This document shows positions 34,082 through 42,766 of a DNA stretch of 64,000 nt, one piece after another. Under the pieces are notes generated by a model. That model ran no database searches and was not told the origin of the DNA. It saw nothing but the letters and a program-made list of their open reading frames with translations. Both the position numbers and the translations under genes were made by a program. The DNA is from Pseudomonadota bacterium (lineage in GTDB: Bacteria > Pseudomonadota > Alphaproteobacteria > G022571365): positions 1 to 64,000 of the forward strand of contig JACZXZ010000005.1 in NCBI GenBank assembly GCA_022571365.1. The letters are read 5' to 3'. The first letter of the stretch is position 1. Each line of letters begins with the position of its first letter.

Positions 34082-34207
34082 GCAAAGTTTACGGCTCTAG
34101 TGGTCTGATGCTGACAGATGATTCCCTCGATTGCATGTCTCTTAACAGCCGTTCCTTGGGGGGGCCGGACCGGTCCGGGCGCGGGCCGCTGAGCTTGGCG
34201 CCGGCGG

Positions 34208-35080
34208 TCAGTTCCCCGGCTCCTCGTCCCGGTTGCGGAACGGGTCGGCGGGATAGACGCCGAGTATCTTGACCTCCTGCGAGAAGAAGCGGAGCTCCTC
34301 GAGCGCCAAGCGTACGGGCCGCTGGTCCGGGTGGCCCTCGACGTCGGCATAAAACTGGGTCGCGGAAAACTCGCCCTCGAGCATGTAGCTCTCGAGCTTG
34401 GTCATGTTGACGCCATTGGTGGCGAAGCCGCCCAGCGACTTGTAGAGCGCCGCCGGAACGTTGCGCACCCGGAACACGAAAGAGGTGATCACGGGTTCGG
34501 CCTCGGGACCGGGATCGACCGGCTCCCGCGCCATGATCACGAACCGGGTCGTGTTGTGCGCCGCGTCCTCGATGTTGGCTTTCAGCGACGCCAGGCCGTA
34601 GATCCTGCCCGCCAGATCCGAGGCGACCGCCGCGGCCGTGGGATCGCCCTTTTCGGCCACCTCGGCGGCAGCGCCGGCGGTATCGGCGTGGATCACCGGC
34701 TTGAGCCTCAGGCGCTTGGTCAGATTGCGGCACTGGGACAGCCCGTGGACATGGCTGTGCAACGTCTCCAGGCCCTCGATCGTGGCCCCTTTGGGCGCCA
34801 GCAGGTGAAGATGCACCCTCTGGAAGTGCTCGCCGATGATGTGCAGGCCAGAGTCCGGCATCAGGTGGTGGATGTCGGCGACGCGCCCGGCCACCGAGTT
34901 CTCGAGCGGGATCATGGCGAGCCGGGCGCGGCCTTGATGTACCGCCTGGAAGGTGTCCTTGAAGGCCGGTGTGGGCAGCGTCGCCATGTCCGGATAGACC
35001 TCCCGGCAGGCGAGGTCCGAATAGGCCCCGGACACCCCCTGGAAGGCAATGATACGGTCAGGATCAGGGGGCTTGGACAT
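34208..35080 (-). CDS. pheA: Prephenate dehydratase
   Basis: Monofunctional PheA, converting prephenate to phenylpyruvate in phenylalanine synthesis. The catalytic domain (1-185) has IAFQGVSGAYSDLACRE, IPLENSVAGRVADIHHLM and the active-site DAAHNTTRFVIMAREP. The C-terminal ACT domain (about 200-280), which binds phenylalanine for feedback control, shows FVFRVRNVPAALYKSLGGFA and MTKLESYMLEG. No chorismate mutase domain is present. Length 290 is standard for alphaproteobacteria. It follows kdsB closely on the minus strand, a widespread alphaproteobacterial pairing. Confidence 0.95.
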   Translation of the reverse strand: MSKPPDPDRIIAFQGVSGAYSDLACREVYPDMATLPTPAFKDTFQAVHQGRARLAMIPLENSVAGRVADIHHLMPDSGLHIIGEHFQRVHLHLLAPKGATIEGLETLHSHVHGLSQCRNLTKRLRLKPVIHADTAGAAAEVAEKGDPTAAAVASDLAGRIYGLASLKANIEDAAHNTTRFVIMAREPVDPGPEAEPVITSFVFRVRNVPAALYKSLGGFATNGVNMTKLESYMLEGEFSATQFYADVEGHPDQRPVRLALEELRFFSQEVKILGVYPADPFRNRDEEPGN

Positions 35081-35110
35081 AGCTCTTTGAGACGTAGCCG
35101 AGCACGCCGT

Positions 35111-35866
35111 TCACCCGCCCGGCGCGGGTTTCAGAAGCGCCCGGGCGCGGGCGAGGTCGGCCGGAGTATTGACGTGCAGCGGAATTGTGTCAACGAGCGC
35201 CACGTCGATGCGCATGCCACCCTCGAGCGCCCGCAGCTGTTCCAGCCGCTCGCGTTGCTCGAGCGGCCCCGGCGGCCACGCCACGAAGCGCTCCAGCGCG
35301 GCGCGGCGGAAGGCGTAGAGGCCGATATGGTGATAAAGCGGCCCGTCGCCCGCCGGCACCGCCGTCCGGCTGAAATAGAGGGCGCGGCCGATTTCCGCCC
35401 CCGGTTCGAGCGCCACCACCGCCTTGACCACGGCTGGGTCGTCGCGCTCGGCTGGATCGGTGATCTCGGCGGCGATGGTCCCGATATCCACGGCCGCCTC
35501 CTCAAGCGGCGCCAGCGCCTGATGAATATAGTTTGGTTCAAGCGTCAGCACGTCGCACCCAACATTGACCACGGCGTCGAAGGCGCCCGCTTCGTCGACG
35601 GCCTGGAGCGCCTCGAACGCCCGATCGGAGCCCGAAGGGTGGTCGGGGCGGGTCATGACGGCGCGGCCGCCCACCGCCTCGACGGCTGAAGCGATCGCCT
35701 GGTCCGCGCAGGCGACGACCACCGGTCCGATCCCGGCCTCGGTCGCCCGCCGCCAGACATGGACGATCATCGGCTCGCCATGTATGTCGGCGAGCGGCTT
35801 GCCTGGAAACCGCTTTGAGGCCAGCCGGGCCGGGATGACGATGACGGGGTTCTGGGGCAGACTCAT
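35111..35866 (-). CDS. kdsB: 3-deoxy-manno-octulosonate cytidylyltransferase KdsB
   Basis: Activates Kdo to CMP-Kdo for lipid A-core assembly. The first strand VIVIPARLASKRFPGKPLADI, the RPDHPSGSDRAFEAL loop and the C-terminal YHHIGLYAFRRAAL, QRERLEQLRALE, RIDVALVDT are all standard KdsB. However the usual NVQGDEP loop reads NVGCDVL: the central Asp is kept, but Gln-Gly are Gly-Cys, the Glu is missing and Pro is Val. That loop normally carries the metal-binding Asp, so catalysis may be altered, or this may be a lineage variant or sequencing error. ATG 35866 gives the family N-terminus. Divergent from the cytochrome c gene. Confidence 0.88.
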   Translation of the reverse strand: MSLPQNPVIVIPARLASKRFPGKPLADIHGEPMIVHVWRRATEAGIGPVVVACADQAIASAVEAVGGRAVMTRPDHPSGSDRAFEALQAVDEAGAFDAVVNVGCDVLTLEPNYIHQALAPLEEAAVDIGTIAAEITDPAERDDPAVVKAVVALEPGAEIGRALYFSRTAVPAGDGPLYHHIGLYAFRRAALERFVAWPPGPLEQRERLEQLRALEGGMRIDVALVDTIPLHVNTPADLARARALLKPAPGG

Positions 35867-36040
35867 TTCGCGTGGAACCGTGGGGCGGCCGCGGCGGCCT
35901 TGGGCGAAAGTAGGGCACCGCGCGCCCGCGCACCATATCAAGGGCGAGGTGGAACCGGAATCCTTTTCGACCCCATTGGACAGCCTGGCGGGGCGTGGCT
36001 AATATGCCGCCGCCGGCGGTTGTTTTAACAGGATGACGGC

Positions 36041-36634
36041 ATGAATAGATTCGAGATCATCAAGATTGTCGGGGCCTTTCTCATGTCCGTTTTGATCATC
36101 ACGGTGATCGGTCAGGTGGGCAATCTGCTGGTTGAGGCCGAGGAGCTCGAGGAGAACGTTTACACGGTCGCCGGGACGGAGGAGCCGGCCGCGGCCGAGG
36201 AGGCCGCGGCCGAGGAGGCCGCCGCCGAACCGGCGCTCGGGCCGACAGGGCCACTGGAGGCCGCCGCCGAACCGGGGCTCGGGCCGATGGCGCCGCTCTT
36301 GGCCGCGGCCAGCGTCGAGTCCGGCAAGAAGCTGGCGCGGAAATGCGCGCTCTGCCACACCTTCAAGAAGGGCGGTCCCCACAAGATCGGCCCCAACCTG
36401 TGGGACGTCGTCGGCGCCGACAAGGCGAGGTGGGAGAATTTCTCCTATTCGGCCGCTCTCGCCAGCGTCGGCGGCAGCTGGGGGTACGAGGAGCTGAACA
36501 GCTTTGTCGCCAAGCCGGGGACTTACATTCCGGGCACCAGGATGACCTTCAACGGCCTTAAGAAGCTTGAGGACCGGGCCGATTTGATCGCGTATTTGCG
36601 CACGTTCAGCGACTCGCCCAGGCCTTTGCCTTGA
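36041..36634 (+). CDS. Membrane-anchored cytochrome c (CycM/c552 family)
   Basis: A 197-residue protein with an uncleaved N-terminal membrane helix (about 8-27), a flexible Ala/Glu/Pro linker (35-90) and a class I cytochrome c domain. Heme attaches at CALCH (102-106); the distal ligand is Met168 in PGTRMTF. It should carry electrons in the periplasm from complex III to an aa3-type oxidase, such as the one encoded later in this window. The linker contains an imperfect internal duplication (AAAEPALGPTGPL and AAAEPGLGPMAPL), a sign of recent slippage. Divergent from kdsB, the common alphaproteobacterial order. Confidence 0.9.
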   Translation: MNRFEIIKIVGAFLMSVLIITVIGQVGNLLVEAEELEENVYTVAGTEEPAAAEEAAAEEAAAEPALGPTGPLEAAAEPGLGPMAPLLAAASVESGKKLARKCALCHTFKKGGPHKIGPNLWDVVGADKARWENFSYSAALASVGGSWGYEELNSFVAKPGTYIPGTRMTFNGLKKLEDRADLIAYLRTFSDSPRPLP

Positions 36635-36707
36635 GCGGCGCCCGGGGGCCGGCGCTCGGGCTCGAACCGCTTCCCATCCGGCCCGATTCGGGCCACAGTA
36701 GGGGCCC

Positions 36708-37487
36708 GTGACCCAAGTCTGCCTCGAGCCCTTTATCGACCTTGCCGAACGGCTGGCCGACGCCAGCGGAGCCATCGTCCGGCGGTACTTCCGCACCACC
36801 CTCGAGGTCGAGGACAAGCCCGATAAGAGCCCGGTCACGGTCGCCGACCGCGAGGCCGAGACGGCGATCCGGGAGCTCATCGAGGAGGCGTTTCCCGACC
36901 ACGGCATCGTCGGCGAGGAGTACGGCGCGGTGCGCGCGGACGCGAAGTACGTGTGGGTGCTGGACCCGATCGACGGCACCAAGTCCTTCATCACCGGCAA
37001 GCCGCTGTTCGGCACCCTGATCGGGCTGCTGCACGAGGGGGCGGCGGTCCTTGGGCTGATCGACCAGCCGGTGCTGGGCGAGCGCTGGCTCGGCGCCCGC
37101 GGTCGGCCGACCACGCTGAATGGCCGTCCGGTGCATGTCCGTCCGTGCGGGGAGTTGGGCCGCGCCGCGCTTTACGCGACCTCGCCGCACATGTTCGAAG
37201 GCGCCGACAAGCAAGCGTTCGCGCGGGTGCGCGACGCCGTGAAGCTGCCGCTCTACGGCGCCGACTGCTATGCCTACGGCCTGCTCGCCTGCGGCTTTGC
37301 CGACCTGGTGGTCGAGGCGTCACTGGCCGCTTACGACTACTGCGGCGTGGTGGCGGTGATCGAAGGCGCCGGCGGCGTCATCACCGATTGGACCGGCGCG
37401 CCCCTCGGTCTCGGCTCCGATGGCCGGGTGGTGGCCGCCGGCGACCGCCGGAGCCATGAGCGCGCGCTGGAGCTCTTGGCCGGCTGA
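36708..37487 (+). CDS. hisN: Histidinol-phosphatase of the inositol-monophosphatase family
   Basis: A 259-residue Mg-dependent phosphatase. Metal-binding motifs are GEEYG, the WVLDPIDGTKSFITG block and the C-terminal AYDYCGVVAVIEGAGG. This clade, located next to pheA/kdsB in alphaproteobacteria, dephosphorylates L-histidinol phosphate; general inositol-phosphatase activity is the alternative. DKSPVTVADREAE near residue 40 is typical. GTG start at 36708. It follows the cytochrome c gene by 73 bases. Confidence 0.82.
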   Translation: MTQVCLEPFIDLAERLADASGAIVRRYFRTTLEVEDKPDKSPVTVADREAETAIRELIEEAFPDHGIVGEEYGAVRADAKYVWVLDPIDGTKSFITGKPLFGTLIGLLHEGAAVLGLIDQPVLGERWLGARGRPTTLNGRPVHVRPCGELGRAALYATSPHMFEGADKQAFARVRDAVKLPLYGADCYAYGLLACGFADLVVEASLAAYDYCGVVAVIEGAGGVITDWTGAPLGLGSDGRVVAAGDRRSHERALELLAG

Positions 37488-37533
37488 AAGCGCGGGTCGT
37501 CCGGCTGGGGCGCGGGCTTGGCCCTGGCCGGGC

Positions 37534-38394
37534 CTATTTCCCCTGCTTGTTGGGCAGCACCAGGCGGTTGATCCAGTTGCGCACCTCGGCGAGCCGAATC
37601 GCTTCGTCCATGATGTCGGCGTCGATGCCGAGCAGCCAGGCGATATCCTTCCGGGCCGGGTCCTGGTGGAGGGCCTCCAGCTTGCCGATATAGTCCGACG
37701 CCGCCTCGCGGTCGGCGAACAGTCCGGCCTCGATCAGCAAGTCGGTGCGACAGTGGATAATCCGCGCCATCTCGTGGAGGTCGAACTCGGGATGGTATTG
37801 CACGCCCCAGAACGTGCTCCGGCCGCTCTTGACGGCCACCGCCTGGACCCGGGTGAAGGGACTGGAGGCAAGGACGAGGCTATCCGGGGGCAGTTGGCTG
37901 ATCTCATCGAGGTGGCTCGTCAAGGCGTCGAACACCGACGGCTTGCCTTCGTAGAGCGGGTGGGAGCGGCCCTCCGGCGTCAGGGAAATCTTGCGCGCGA
38001 CGACCATCTCGCGGCCGCGCGGATGGGCCTGGACCACTCCGCCCGCGGCGACCACGGCGATCTGCGCCGCCCAGCAGCTGCCGAAGCTGGGAACGCCGGC
38101 TCCGAAGATCGCTCTCGCCAGCTCGATCTGACGGCTGACCCGGGGGTCGTCATCGTAGGCGGTGAGGATGGAGCCGGTCCACACGACGCCGTCATAGCGC
38201 TCGAGCCCGACTCCTCGGGCCAGGGCGGCATCCGGATCGGCGGCGAAGATGACGTCGCACTGGGCGCCGGGCAGGCAGCGCTTGAGCACGCGCCCATAGA
38301 GTTCGCCCGCCACCGAGGCGCCACCGGCGACCAGCTCCGCGCGCGCCTCCTTGTTATAGCCGTCGATGACGAGAAACCGCACCTGATCGGCCAT
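37534..38394 (-). CDS. Class I glutamine amidotransferase-like protein
   Basis: A 286-residue stand-alone GATase1 domain. The nucleophile is Cys107 in FGSCWAAQIAVVAAGG, and the His/Glu of the triad are in WGVQYHPEFDL. It belongs to the GMP-synthase-like amidotransferase group that acts without a fused synthetase; partners are usually unknown. ATG 38394 is chosen over an upstream in-frame start because it follows AAGGGGGAAGGG. After the GATase fold the last 80 residues are helical, unusual in length. It is divergent from the yejA-like gene. Confidence 0.85.
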   Translation of the reverse strand: MADQVRFLVIDGYNKEARAELVAGGASVAGELYGRVLKRCLPGAQCDVIFAADPDAALARGVGLERYDGVVWTGSILTAYDDDPRVSRQIELARAIFGAGVPSFGSCWAAQIAVVAAGGVVQAHPRGREMVVARKISLTPEGRSHPLYEGKPSVFDALTSHLDEISQLPPDSLVLASSPFTRVQAVAVKSGRSTFWGVQYHPEFDLHEMARIIHCRTDLLIEAGLFADREAASDYIGKLEALHQDPARKDIAWLLGIDADIMDEAIRLAEVRNWINRLVLPNKQGK

Positions 38395-38619
38395 GGCCCT
38401 TCCCCCTTTCCCGGCGATCCTTCGCCCGCTTCGCACCGAAGCCGGCTAAAACTAGCCGCGGGGCCCCGGCCGGGCAACATCCGATTCCAGGGTCGCAGCC
38501 TCCGGGGCTCGGCCGACGAGCCGTTCACCCGTCCCGCGAAGCTTCAGAGACGCTTGATGGGGGTGCCGGCAATCCCTACTTTCGGTAGACTTCGGCAATC
38601 TCGGGGTCTGGGAACGATC

Positions 38620-40470
38620 ATGGCAGCCTTCGCCGCCAGGGTTGCGGCTCTCTTGTTTGCGCTCGCGATCGCCGCTCCGGCCGCGCACGCGGCGGGCGAG
38701 GATGCCTACGTCGGCCATGCGCTGGCCATGCACGGCGCGCCGAAATACGGGCCCGAGTTTACCCATTTCGACTACGTCAACCCCCACGCGCCCAAGGGCG
38801 GCACGGTCAAGCAGGCGGTCATCGGCACCTTCGACAGCCTCAACCCCTTCATCATCAGGGGCGTCGCGGCCGCACAAATTGGCCTCATTTACGACACGCT
38901 GATGGTCGGCTCGGCCGACGAGGCGTTCACGGTGTACGGCCTGGTCGCCGAGACCATCGAGGTTCCCGAAGATCGCTCCTGGGTCGCCTTCACCCTGCGC
39001 CCGGAGGCCCGGTTCCACGACGGCAGCCCGATCACCGCCGAGGACGTGATCTTCTCGTTCAACATCCTAAGGGACAAAGGAGAGCCCTTCTTCCGCGTTT
39101 ATTACGGCAACGTGACCAGGGTGGAGAAGCTCGGTCCGCGCAAGGTCAAGTTCACCTTCAAGCCGGGTGAGAACCGGGAACTGCCGTTGATCGTCGGTCA
39201 ACTCAACATCCTGCCCAAGGCGTACTGGGAGGGGCGCGACTTCGACAAGCCCACCCTCGAGCCGCCGCTCGGCAGCGGCCCCTACAAGGTGGAGTCCGTC
39301 GATCCGGGGCGCTCGCTCACCTACCGCCGGGTCGAGGACTACTGGGCCCGCGACCTCCCGGTCAACGTCGGCCAGTACAACTTCGATGTCATCCGCATTG
39401 AGTACTACCGCGATGCGACCGTGGCGCGCGAAGCGCTGATAAGGGGAGATTTTGACTTCCGGCCCGAAAACGAATCAAAGGCGTGGGCCACCGCCTACGA
39501 CCTCGATGTGGTCGAGCGGGGGCTTCTGATTAAGCAGGCCGTCGGTCACGAACGCTCGGCCGGCATGCAGGCCTTCGCCTTCAACATCCGCCAGCCGATC
39601 TTCAGGGACAAACGGGTGCGCCAGGCGCTCGCCTATGCCTTCGACTTCGAATGGACCAACAAGAACCTGTTCTACGGCCAGTACAGGCGGACGCAGAGCT
39701 ATTTCTCGAACTCGGAGCTGGCGTCCTCGGGGCTGCCGAGGGGGGGCGAACTCGAAGTCCTGGAACGCTTCCGCGGCCGGGTGCCGGAGGAAGTCTTCAC
39801 CAAGGAGTACAAGGCGCCGAGCTACGACGGATCGGGCAACATTCGGCCCGGCCTGCGCATCGCGCTGAAGCTCTTGGGGGAGGCCGGGTGGGTCGTCCGC
39901 GACAAGAAGCTCGTCGATGCCGAGACCGGCAGGCCCATGAGCTTTGAAATTCTCCTCATCAGCCCGGCCTTCGAACGCATCGCCCTGCCTTTCGCCCACA
40001 ATTTGAAAAAATTGGGTATCGACGCCCGGGTCCGTCTGGTCGACCCGGCGCAGTACCAGAACCGGCTCATTGAGTTCGACTACGACATGATCGTGGGAGT
40101 CTGGGGGCAGTCGTTGTCGCCCGGCAACGAACAGCGCGACTCCTGGTCGAGCGCGGCGGCGGACGCGATCGGCAGCCGCAATTTGATCGGCATCAAGGAC
40201 CCGGCCATCGACGAGCTCATCGAGCTGGTGATCGCCGCCCCCGACCGGCAAAGCCTGATCGAGCGGGTGCGCGCGCTGGACCGGGTGTTGCTGTGGAGCC
40301 ATTTCGTCATCCCGCACTGGCACATCCCTTACGACCGTTTGGTATTCTGGGACAAGTTCGGCGTGCCCGAGGTGATCCCGATGCAAGGCACGTCGCTGTT
40401 GCGGTGGTGGATCGACGGAAACAAGGCGCTCGCGCTCAAGCAGAACAAGTCCGGCGCGAAGACGGACTGA
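38620..40470 (+). CDS. yejA: Extracellular solute-binding protein, YejA-like
   Basis: A 616-residue periplasmic binding protein (SBP family 5). Signal peptide about 1-24 ending AAHAAGED. The start HAMHGAPKYGPEFTHFDYVN and PHAPKGGTVKQAVIGTFDSL are characteristic of YejA-type peptide-binding proteins, as are LPKAYWEGRDF and QGTSLLRWWIDG at the C-terminus. It should deliver peptides or microcin C-like compounds to the permease encoded by the next three genes. The frame is open far upstream of the start, antisense to the amidotransferase gene, but ATG 38620 with its signal peptide is the sensible start. Confidence 0.9.
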   Translation: MAAFAARVAALLFALAIAAPAAHAAGEDAYVGHALAMHGAPKYGPEFTHFDYVNPHAPKGGTVKQAVIGTFDSLNPFIIRGVAAAQIGLIYDTLMVGSADEAFTVYGLVAETIEVPEDRSWVAFTLRPEARFHDGSPITAEDVIFSFNILRDKGEPFFRVYYGNVTRVEKLGPRKVKFTFKPGENRELPLIVGQLNILPKAYWEGRDFDKPTLEPPLGSGPYKVESVDPGRSLTYRRVEDYWARDLPVNVGQYNFDVIRIEYYRDATVAREALIRGDFDFRPENESKAWATAYDLDVVERGLLIKQAVGHERSAGMQAFAFNIRQPIFRDKRVRQALAYAFDFEWTNKNLFYGQYRRTQSYFSNSELASSGLPRGGELEVLERFRGRVPEEVFTKEYKAPSYDGSGNIRPGLRIALKLLGEAGWVVRDKKLVDAETGRPMSFEILLISPAFERIALPFAHNLKKLGIDARVRLVDPAQYQNRLIEFDYDMIVGVWGQSLSPGNEQRDSWSSAAADAIGSRNLIGIKDPAIDELIELVIAAPDRQSLIERVRALDRVLLWSHFVIPHWHIPYDRLVFWDKFGVPEVIPMQGTSLLRWWIDGNKALALKQNKSGAKTD

Positions 40471-40485
40471 GCCGCCACCCTGCCG

Positions 40486-41616
40486 ATGCTCGCCTATATC
40501 ATCCGCCGCCTGCTGTTCATCGTCCCGACGCTGTTCGGGATCATGCTCATCAACTTCGTGGTGATCCAGGCGGCGCCGGGCGGCCCGGTCGAACAGATGA
40601 TCGCAAAAATAAAAGGGGAAGCCGTGGCCGCCATAGAGCGCGTCGGCGTCGGCGGACAGACCGAGATCGTCGGCCTGGAAGGGACCCAGCAGTTTGGTGC
40701 CGGCGCCGTGGAGAGCAAGTACCGCGGCGCCCGCGGGATCGACCCCGAGCTCATCAAGGAGATCGAACGCCGCTTCGGCTTCGACAAACCGCCGCACGTG
40801 CGCTTCGCCATCATGTTGAAAAACTATGCGACCTTCGATTTCGGCGAGAGCTTCTTCCGGGGCCGCGGGGTGGTGGAACTGATACTGGAGAAGATGCCGG
40901 TGTCCATTTCGCTCGGCATCTGGACAACCCTTCTCGTGTACCTGATCTGCATCCCGCTTGGCATCGCCAAGGCGGTGCGCGACGGCTCGAAATTCGACGT
41001 TTGGACCAGCGGGGCGATCATCGTCGGCAACGCCATTCCGAGCTTCCTGTTCGCCATCTTGCTCATCATCCTGTTCGCGGGCGGCCGCTATCTCCAATGG
41101 TTTCCGTTGCGCGGACTGGTTTCCGGCGAATTCACCCATCTCGGTTTCCTCGGATGCATCGCCACCCCCGTATGCATCGCCGATTATTTTTGGCATATCA
41201 CATTGCCGGTCTTGGCCATGGTGATCGGCGGCTTCGCCAGCCTCACCATGCTCACCAAGAACTCCTTCCTCGAGGAGATCAACAAGCAGTACGTGATCAC
41301 CGCCCGGGCCAAGGGCCTCAAGGAACGGCGCGTCCTCTACGGACACGTATTCCGCAACGCCATGCTGATCGTGATCGCCGGGTTTCCCTCCGCCTTCGTC
41401 GGAATCCTGTTCACGAGCTCGCTTCTGATCGAGGTGATCTTCTCGCTCGACGGGCTCGGGCTCCTGGGCTTCGAGGCGGCCCTCGGCCGCGACTACCCGG
41501 TCATGTTCGGCACCCTTTACTTCTTCTCCCTCATCGGGCTGCTGCTCCGTCTGGTCAGCGACCTGGCCTACGTCTTCGTCGACCCCAGAATCGATTTCGA
41601 AAGCCGAGAGGTCTGA
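40486..41616 (+). CDS. yejB: Peptide ABC transporter permease, YejB-like
   Basis: A 376-residue inner-membrane permease (DppB/YejB group). [20 protein letters not shown] is the family start, a long periplasmic loop with [19 protein letters not shown] follows, then five hydrophobic segments and the EAA-type cytoplasmic loop [20 protein letters not shown]. It begins 15 bases after yejA. The loop between the first and second helix is longer than in DppB, which is normal for YejB. Confidence 0.92.
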   Translation: MLAYIIRRLLFIVPTLFGIMLINFVVIQAAPGGPVEQMIAKIKGEAVAAIERVGVGGQTEIVGLEGTQQFGAGAVESKYRGARGIDPELIKEIERRFGFDKPPHVRFAIMLKNYATFDFGESFFRGRGVVELILEKMPVSISLGIWTTLLVYLICIPLGIAKAVRDGSKFDVWTSGAIIVGNAIPSFLFAILLIILFAGGRYLQWFPLRGLVSGEFTHLGFLGCIATPVCIADYFWHITLPVLAMVIGGFASLTMLTKNSFLEEINKQYVITARAKGLKERRVLYGHVFRNAMLIVIAGFPSAFVGILFTSSLLIEVIFSLDGLGLLGFEAALGRDYPVMFGTLYFFSLIGLLLRLVSDLAYVFVDPRIDFESREV

Positions 41617-41620
41617 GGTC

Positions 41621-42766
41621 GTGGCGGAACACCGTTTCCTGGGTTTTCACATCACCCCGATCACGGCCCGGCGGCTGATGAATTTCCGGGCCAACAGGCG
41701 CGGTTTCTGGTCGCTGTGGGCCTTCCTCGCGCTGTTCTTCATCAGCCTGTTCGCGGAATTCATCGCCAACGACAAGCCGATTCTCGTTTACTACGACGGC
41801 GGATTTTACTCGCCCGTGATCGAGGCCTATGCCGAGACGGAATTCGGCGGTGAATTCGAGACCGAGGCCGACTACAGCGATCCCTTCGTCCAGGACCTGA
41901 TCGAGGCGAAGGGCTGGATCGTCTGGCCGCTGGTTCCCCACAGCTACGACTCCCCGGTGCTCGGCCTGCCGACGCCGTCCCCCTCGCCGCCCACCGCCCG
42001 GAATTGGCTGGGGACCGACGATCAGGCGCGCGACGTGGTCGCCCGGCTGATTTACGGATTCCGGATTTCGGTGCTGTTCGGCCTGACGCTGACGGTGCTC
42101 AGCAGCATCATCGGGGTCACCGCGGGCGCCGTCCAGGGCTACTTCGGCGGCTGGATCGACCTCATCTTCCAGCGTTTCATTGAAATTTGGGAGAGCATCC
42201 CCTTGCTCTACTTGGTGCTCATCCTGGCCGCCATCATAGAGCCCAATTTCTGGTGGCTCTTGGGGCTCTTGCTGCTGTTCAGCTGGATGACTCTGGTCGG
42301 GGTGGTCCGCGCCGAGTTCCTGCGCGCCCGCAATTTCGACTACGTGCGGGCGGCGCGCGCCCTTGGCGCCAGCGACTTGGTGATCATGTTCAGGCACGTG
42401 CTTCCAAACGCCATGGTGGCCACGCTGACCTTCCTGCCGTTCATCCTGAGCGGCTCGATCATCACGCTCACCGCCCTCGATTTTCTCGGATTCGGTTTGC
42501 CGCTGGGCTCGCCGTCGCTCGGCGAGCTCTTGAAGCAGGGCAAAGTGAACCTGCATGCGCCGTGGCTGGGCCTCACCGCGTTTTTCGTGCTGGCGATCAT
42601 GCTGAGCCTTTTGATTTTCATCGGCGAGGCGGTGCGCGACGCCTTTGATCCCCGCAAGGCGGTGACCGGCGGCGTGCCGCCCGAGCCTGCCGCCGAGCTG
42701 GCGGAGGCCGGCGCGCCGGCCGAGGGCGAGGCCGCCGCCGGGGCCGAAAAGGGGCCCGGCGAATGA
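41621..42766 (+). CDS. yejE: Peptide ABC transporter permease, YejE-like
   Basis: A 381-residue permease (DppC/YejE group). The N-terminal RRLMNFRANRRGFWSLWAFL and GTDDQARDVVARLIYGFRIS are specific landmarks, and the coupling loop is VRAARALGASDLVIMFRHVL. The C-terminus carries an extra Ala/Glu/Pro-rich tail of about 35 residues (AEAGAPAEGEAAAGAEKGPG) beyond the last helix, likely unstructured. GTG start 4 bases after yejB; the stop overlaps the start of yejF (ATGA). Confidence 0.92.
   Translation: MAEHRFLGFHITPITARRLMNFRANRRGFWSLWAFLALFFISLFAEFIANDKPILVYYDGGFYSPVIEAYAETEFGGEFETEADYSDPFVQDLIEAKGWIVWPLVPHSYDSPVLGLPTPSPSPPTARNWLGTDDQARDVVARLIYGFRISVLFGLTLTVLSSIIGVTAGAVQGYFGGWIDLIFQRFIEIWESIPLLYLVLILAAIIEPNFWWLLGLLLLFSWMTLVGVVRAEFLRARNFDYVRAARALGASDLVIMFRHVLPNAMVATLTFLPFILSGSIITLTALDFLGFGLPLGSPSLGELLKQGKVNLHAPWLGLTAFFVLAIMLSLLIFIGEAVRDAFDPRKAVTGGVPPEPAAELAEAGAPAEGEAAAGAEKGPGE

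Noticed and set aside
37420-38619. A 400-codon N-terminal extension of the yejA-like protein
   Set aside because: It lies antisense to the amidotransferase gene and precedes a clear signal peptide at 38620.
39475-41346. A 623-codon minus-strand frame over yejA/yejB
   Set aside because: Shadow of the transporter genes; composition is Asp/Glu/His-rich as expected for an antisense frame.
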